Below are positions 4,837 through 5,969 of a stretch of 5,969 nt of DNA, piece by piece. Location of the stretch: contig JAQXSU010000078.1 in assembly GCA_029219125.1 (NCBI GenBank), positions 1 to 5,969 on the forward strand, in the 5' to 3' direction. Origin of the DNA: Bacillota bacterium. GTDB lineage: Bacteria; Bacillota; Clostridia; Peptostreptococcales; Anaerovoracaceae. The notes beneath the pieces are model-generated. The model searched no databases. It was not told the origin of the DNA and saw only the letters and a list, made by a program, of their open reading frames with translations. Each line of letters starts with the position of its first letter. Positions within the stretch are counted from its first letter, which is position 1. The position numbers and the translations under genes are program-made.

Positions 4837-5969
4837 TTACAGCAGCTTGCTGGAGTTCTTCCAGATTCCCATCTTCTCTGCTTCTTTGATCAGGTCATCC
4901 CTGAAATCAGGATGTGCGATATTGATCAGAAGCTCCGCTCTTTCCCAGGTGGTCTTTCCTTTCAGGTCGGCTGCACCATACTCCGTTACGATGAAGTTGG
5001 TCGCCATACGCGGTGTGGTTACGATCGCACCTGGCGGGAGCAAAGGAGAAATCAGAGATTCCACGGTCCCGTCAGGCAGTGTTCTGGTGGATGGTGTGCA
5101 CAGGAAACTCTGCCCTCCGGCCGACTGATAAGCACCCAGAACGAAATCCAGCTGCCCGCCGGTTCCGCTGATCTGGCGGCGGCCGGCGGACTCTGAGCAT
5201 ACTTGCCCATACAGGTCTACCTGAATACAGCTGTTGACAGATACAAAATTATCGATTTTTGCTATCGTTGCGATATTATTCACGTAGTCCACCGGCGCAC
5301 TGCAGCAGATTGGATTGTCATCGATGAAATCATACAGTCTCTTGCTTCCACCGGCAAAGGTATAAACGGCTTTTCCCTTGTCAAACGGCTTGTTCCCTGT
5401 CAGTTTCCCGGCTTCAAAGAGATCCACATAGGCATCGGTGAACATCTCGGTATGTGCATTGATATTTCTCTGATCGGATTCTGCCAGCATGGAACCGATA
5501 CACAGCGGCAGGCTTCCAATTCCCAGCTGAAGGGTACTGTGGCTCTTGATCCTCGGCACGATGTGACTGGCAATCTTCTTATCGATTTCCGACGGTTCTT
5601 TGGTTGCCAGCTCTGTCAGCGGTGTATTGCTTCCTTCCACCACATAGTCTATGCCGTACAGGTTCAGCTGGGTCTGATAACCATGGGCAATGGGCATGTT
5701 CTCATTGACTTCCACGATAACCATCTTCGCCGATTTAATGACGCCCCACATATCTGCAACCTGCGGCCCTATGTTGAAATTGCCGTGCTCATCCATCGGC
5801 GCCACCTGGAACATGGCGATATCAATTTCACAGTTATTATTGACCCAGAGAAACGGAAGCTCGTTGAACATCATCGGAATATACCAGCATCTTCCGTCTG
5901 CAGACATTTTCCGGTCATAGGCGCTGAAATGGGCTGATGCGAAACGCACCTGGTCATTGCTGTCGGTTG
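4837..5969 (-). CDS. Acetyl-CoA hydrolase/CoA-transferase family enzyme (butyrate or 4-hydroxybutyrate type), 5' end outside window
   Basis: About 376 residues, the C-terminal part of a family protein of roughly 440, read on the minus strand to TAA at 4839-4837. The frame stays open to the window edge, so GTG at 5949 is not the true start. Features include FQVAPMDEHGNFN, the CoA-site loop LGIGSLP (near 5505-5530), HTEM with the expected catalytic glutamate codon at 5446-5448, GGQLDFVLGA (about 5131-5160) and the ending IAHPDFRDDLI. In this family the glutamate forms a glutamyl-CoA intermediate while CoA moves between an acyl-CoA and a free acid such as acetate. The overall pattern resembles butyryl-CoA:acetate and 4-hydroxybutyrate CoA-transferases of anaerobic Clostridia, which work in the cytoplasm in butyrate formation. 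Which acid is used cannot be settled here. The gene is convergent with the PepSY gene and seems unrelated to it. Confidence 0.9.
   Translation of the reverse strand, partial: TDSNDQVRFASAHFSAYDRKMSADGRCWYIPMMFNELPFLWVNNNCEIDIAMFQVAPMDEHGNFNIGPQVADMWGVIKSAKMVIVEVNENMPIAHGYQTQLNLYGIDYVVEGSNTPLTELATKEPSEIDKKIASHIVPRIKSHSTLQLGIGSLPLCIGSMLAESDQRNINAHTEMFTDAYVDLFEAGKLTGNKPFDKGKAVYTFAGGSKRLYDFIDDNPICCSAPVDYVNNIATIAKIDNFVSVNSCIQVDLYGQVCSESAGRRQISGTGGQLDFVLGAYQSAGGQSFLCTPSTRTLPDGTVESLISPLLPPGAIVTTPRMATNFIVTEYGAADLKGKTTWERAELLINIAHPDFRDDLIKEAEKMGIWKNSSKLL

Noticed and set aside
5203..5937. Plus-strand open frame of 244 codons opposite the CoA-transferase
   Set aside because: It is a shadow of a strongly conserved minus-strand enzyme; no ribosome site or recognised domain.
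1..5969. CRISPR array, tRNA or rRNA genes, insertion-sequence ends or transposase
   Set aside because: No regularly spaced identical repeats with spacers, no tRNA-like cloverleaf, and no transposase motif were seen. The short repeats in the PepSY gene are coding repeats, and the deletion block shows no mobile-element sequence at its joins.

Overview
The window looks like chromosomal DNA of a Gram-positive anaerobe of the class Clostridia, most likely Lachnospiraceae-like. The grounds are strong AGGAGG-type ribosome sites, a PepSY protein beside an OmpR-type two-component system, an MFS/RND-style pump start of the Firmicutes type, and a CoA-transferase of the butyrate/4-hydroxybutyrate family. 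This is inferred from protein style only; no marker gene is present.

Layout. (1) 1-86, minus strand: the first 28 codons of an RND-type efflux permease, with its own promoter at 167-195. (2) 239-2822, plus strand: a promoter region followed by trxA (thioredoxin), an OmpR/PhoB-family response regulator and a sensor histidine kinase. The last two overlap by 4 bases (ATGA), so the three look like one operon. (3) About 2815-3631, plus strand: a wreck of what was once metN, metI and mnmA. Each gene keeps recognisable ends in the right order and strand, but the cores are missing, the joins are out of frame, metN has lost its start codon, and an A7 run carries a further frameshift. (4) 3682-4732: a promoter and a 325-residue anchored protein with three PepSY domains, an SGQT-repeat linker and a very acidic D/W/H tail. 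(5) 4779-4826: a strong terminator hairpin between convergent genes. (6) 4837-5969, minus strand: the C-terminal 376 or so residues of an acetyl-CoA hydrolase/CoA-transferase-family enzyme, cut by the window edge.

How the parts may work together. An 11-base-spaced direct repeat (TAATCTT-N4-TAATCTT) lies exactly 7 bases upstream of the -10 box of the PepSY gene. A related repeat (TCATTTT-N4-TAATGTT) lies at the identical distance from the -10 box upstream of trxA. Eleven-base direct repeats one helical turn apart are typical OmpR/PhoB-family operators. The simplest reading is that the response regulator controls both its own operon (with thioredoxin) and the PepSY protein, giving a small self-contained envelope-sensing module. 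The metN-metI-mnmA wreck now sits between the kinase and its probable target gene.

The two points most worth a second look are this shared operator and the cluster of three or four deletion junctions inside about 800 bases. The cluster may be real genome decay or an assembly or amplification artefact; sequence alone cannot decide.
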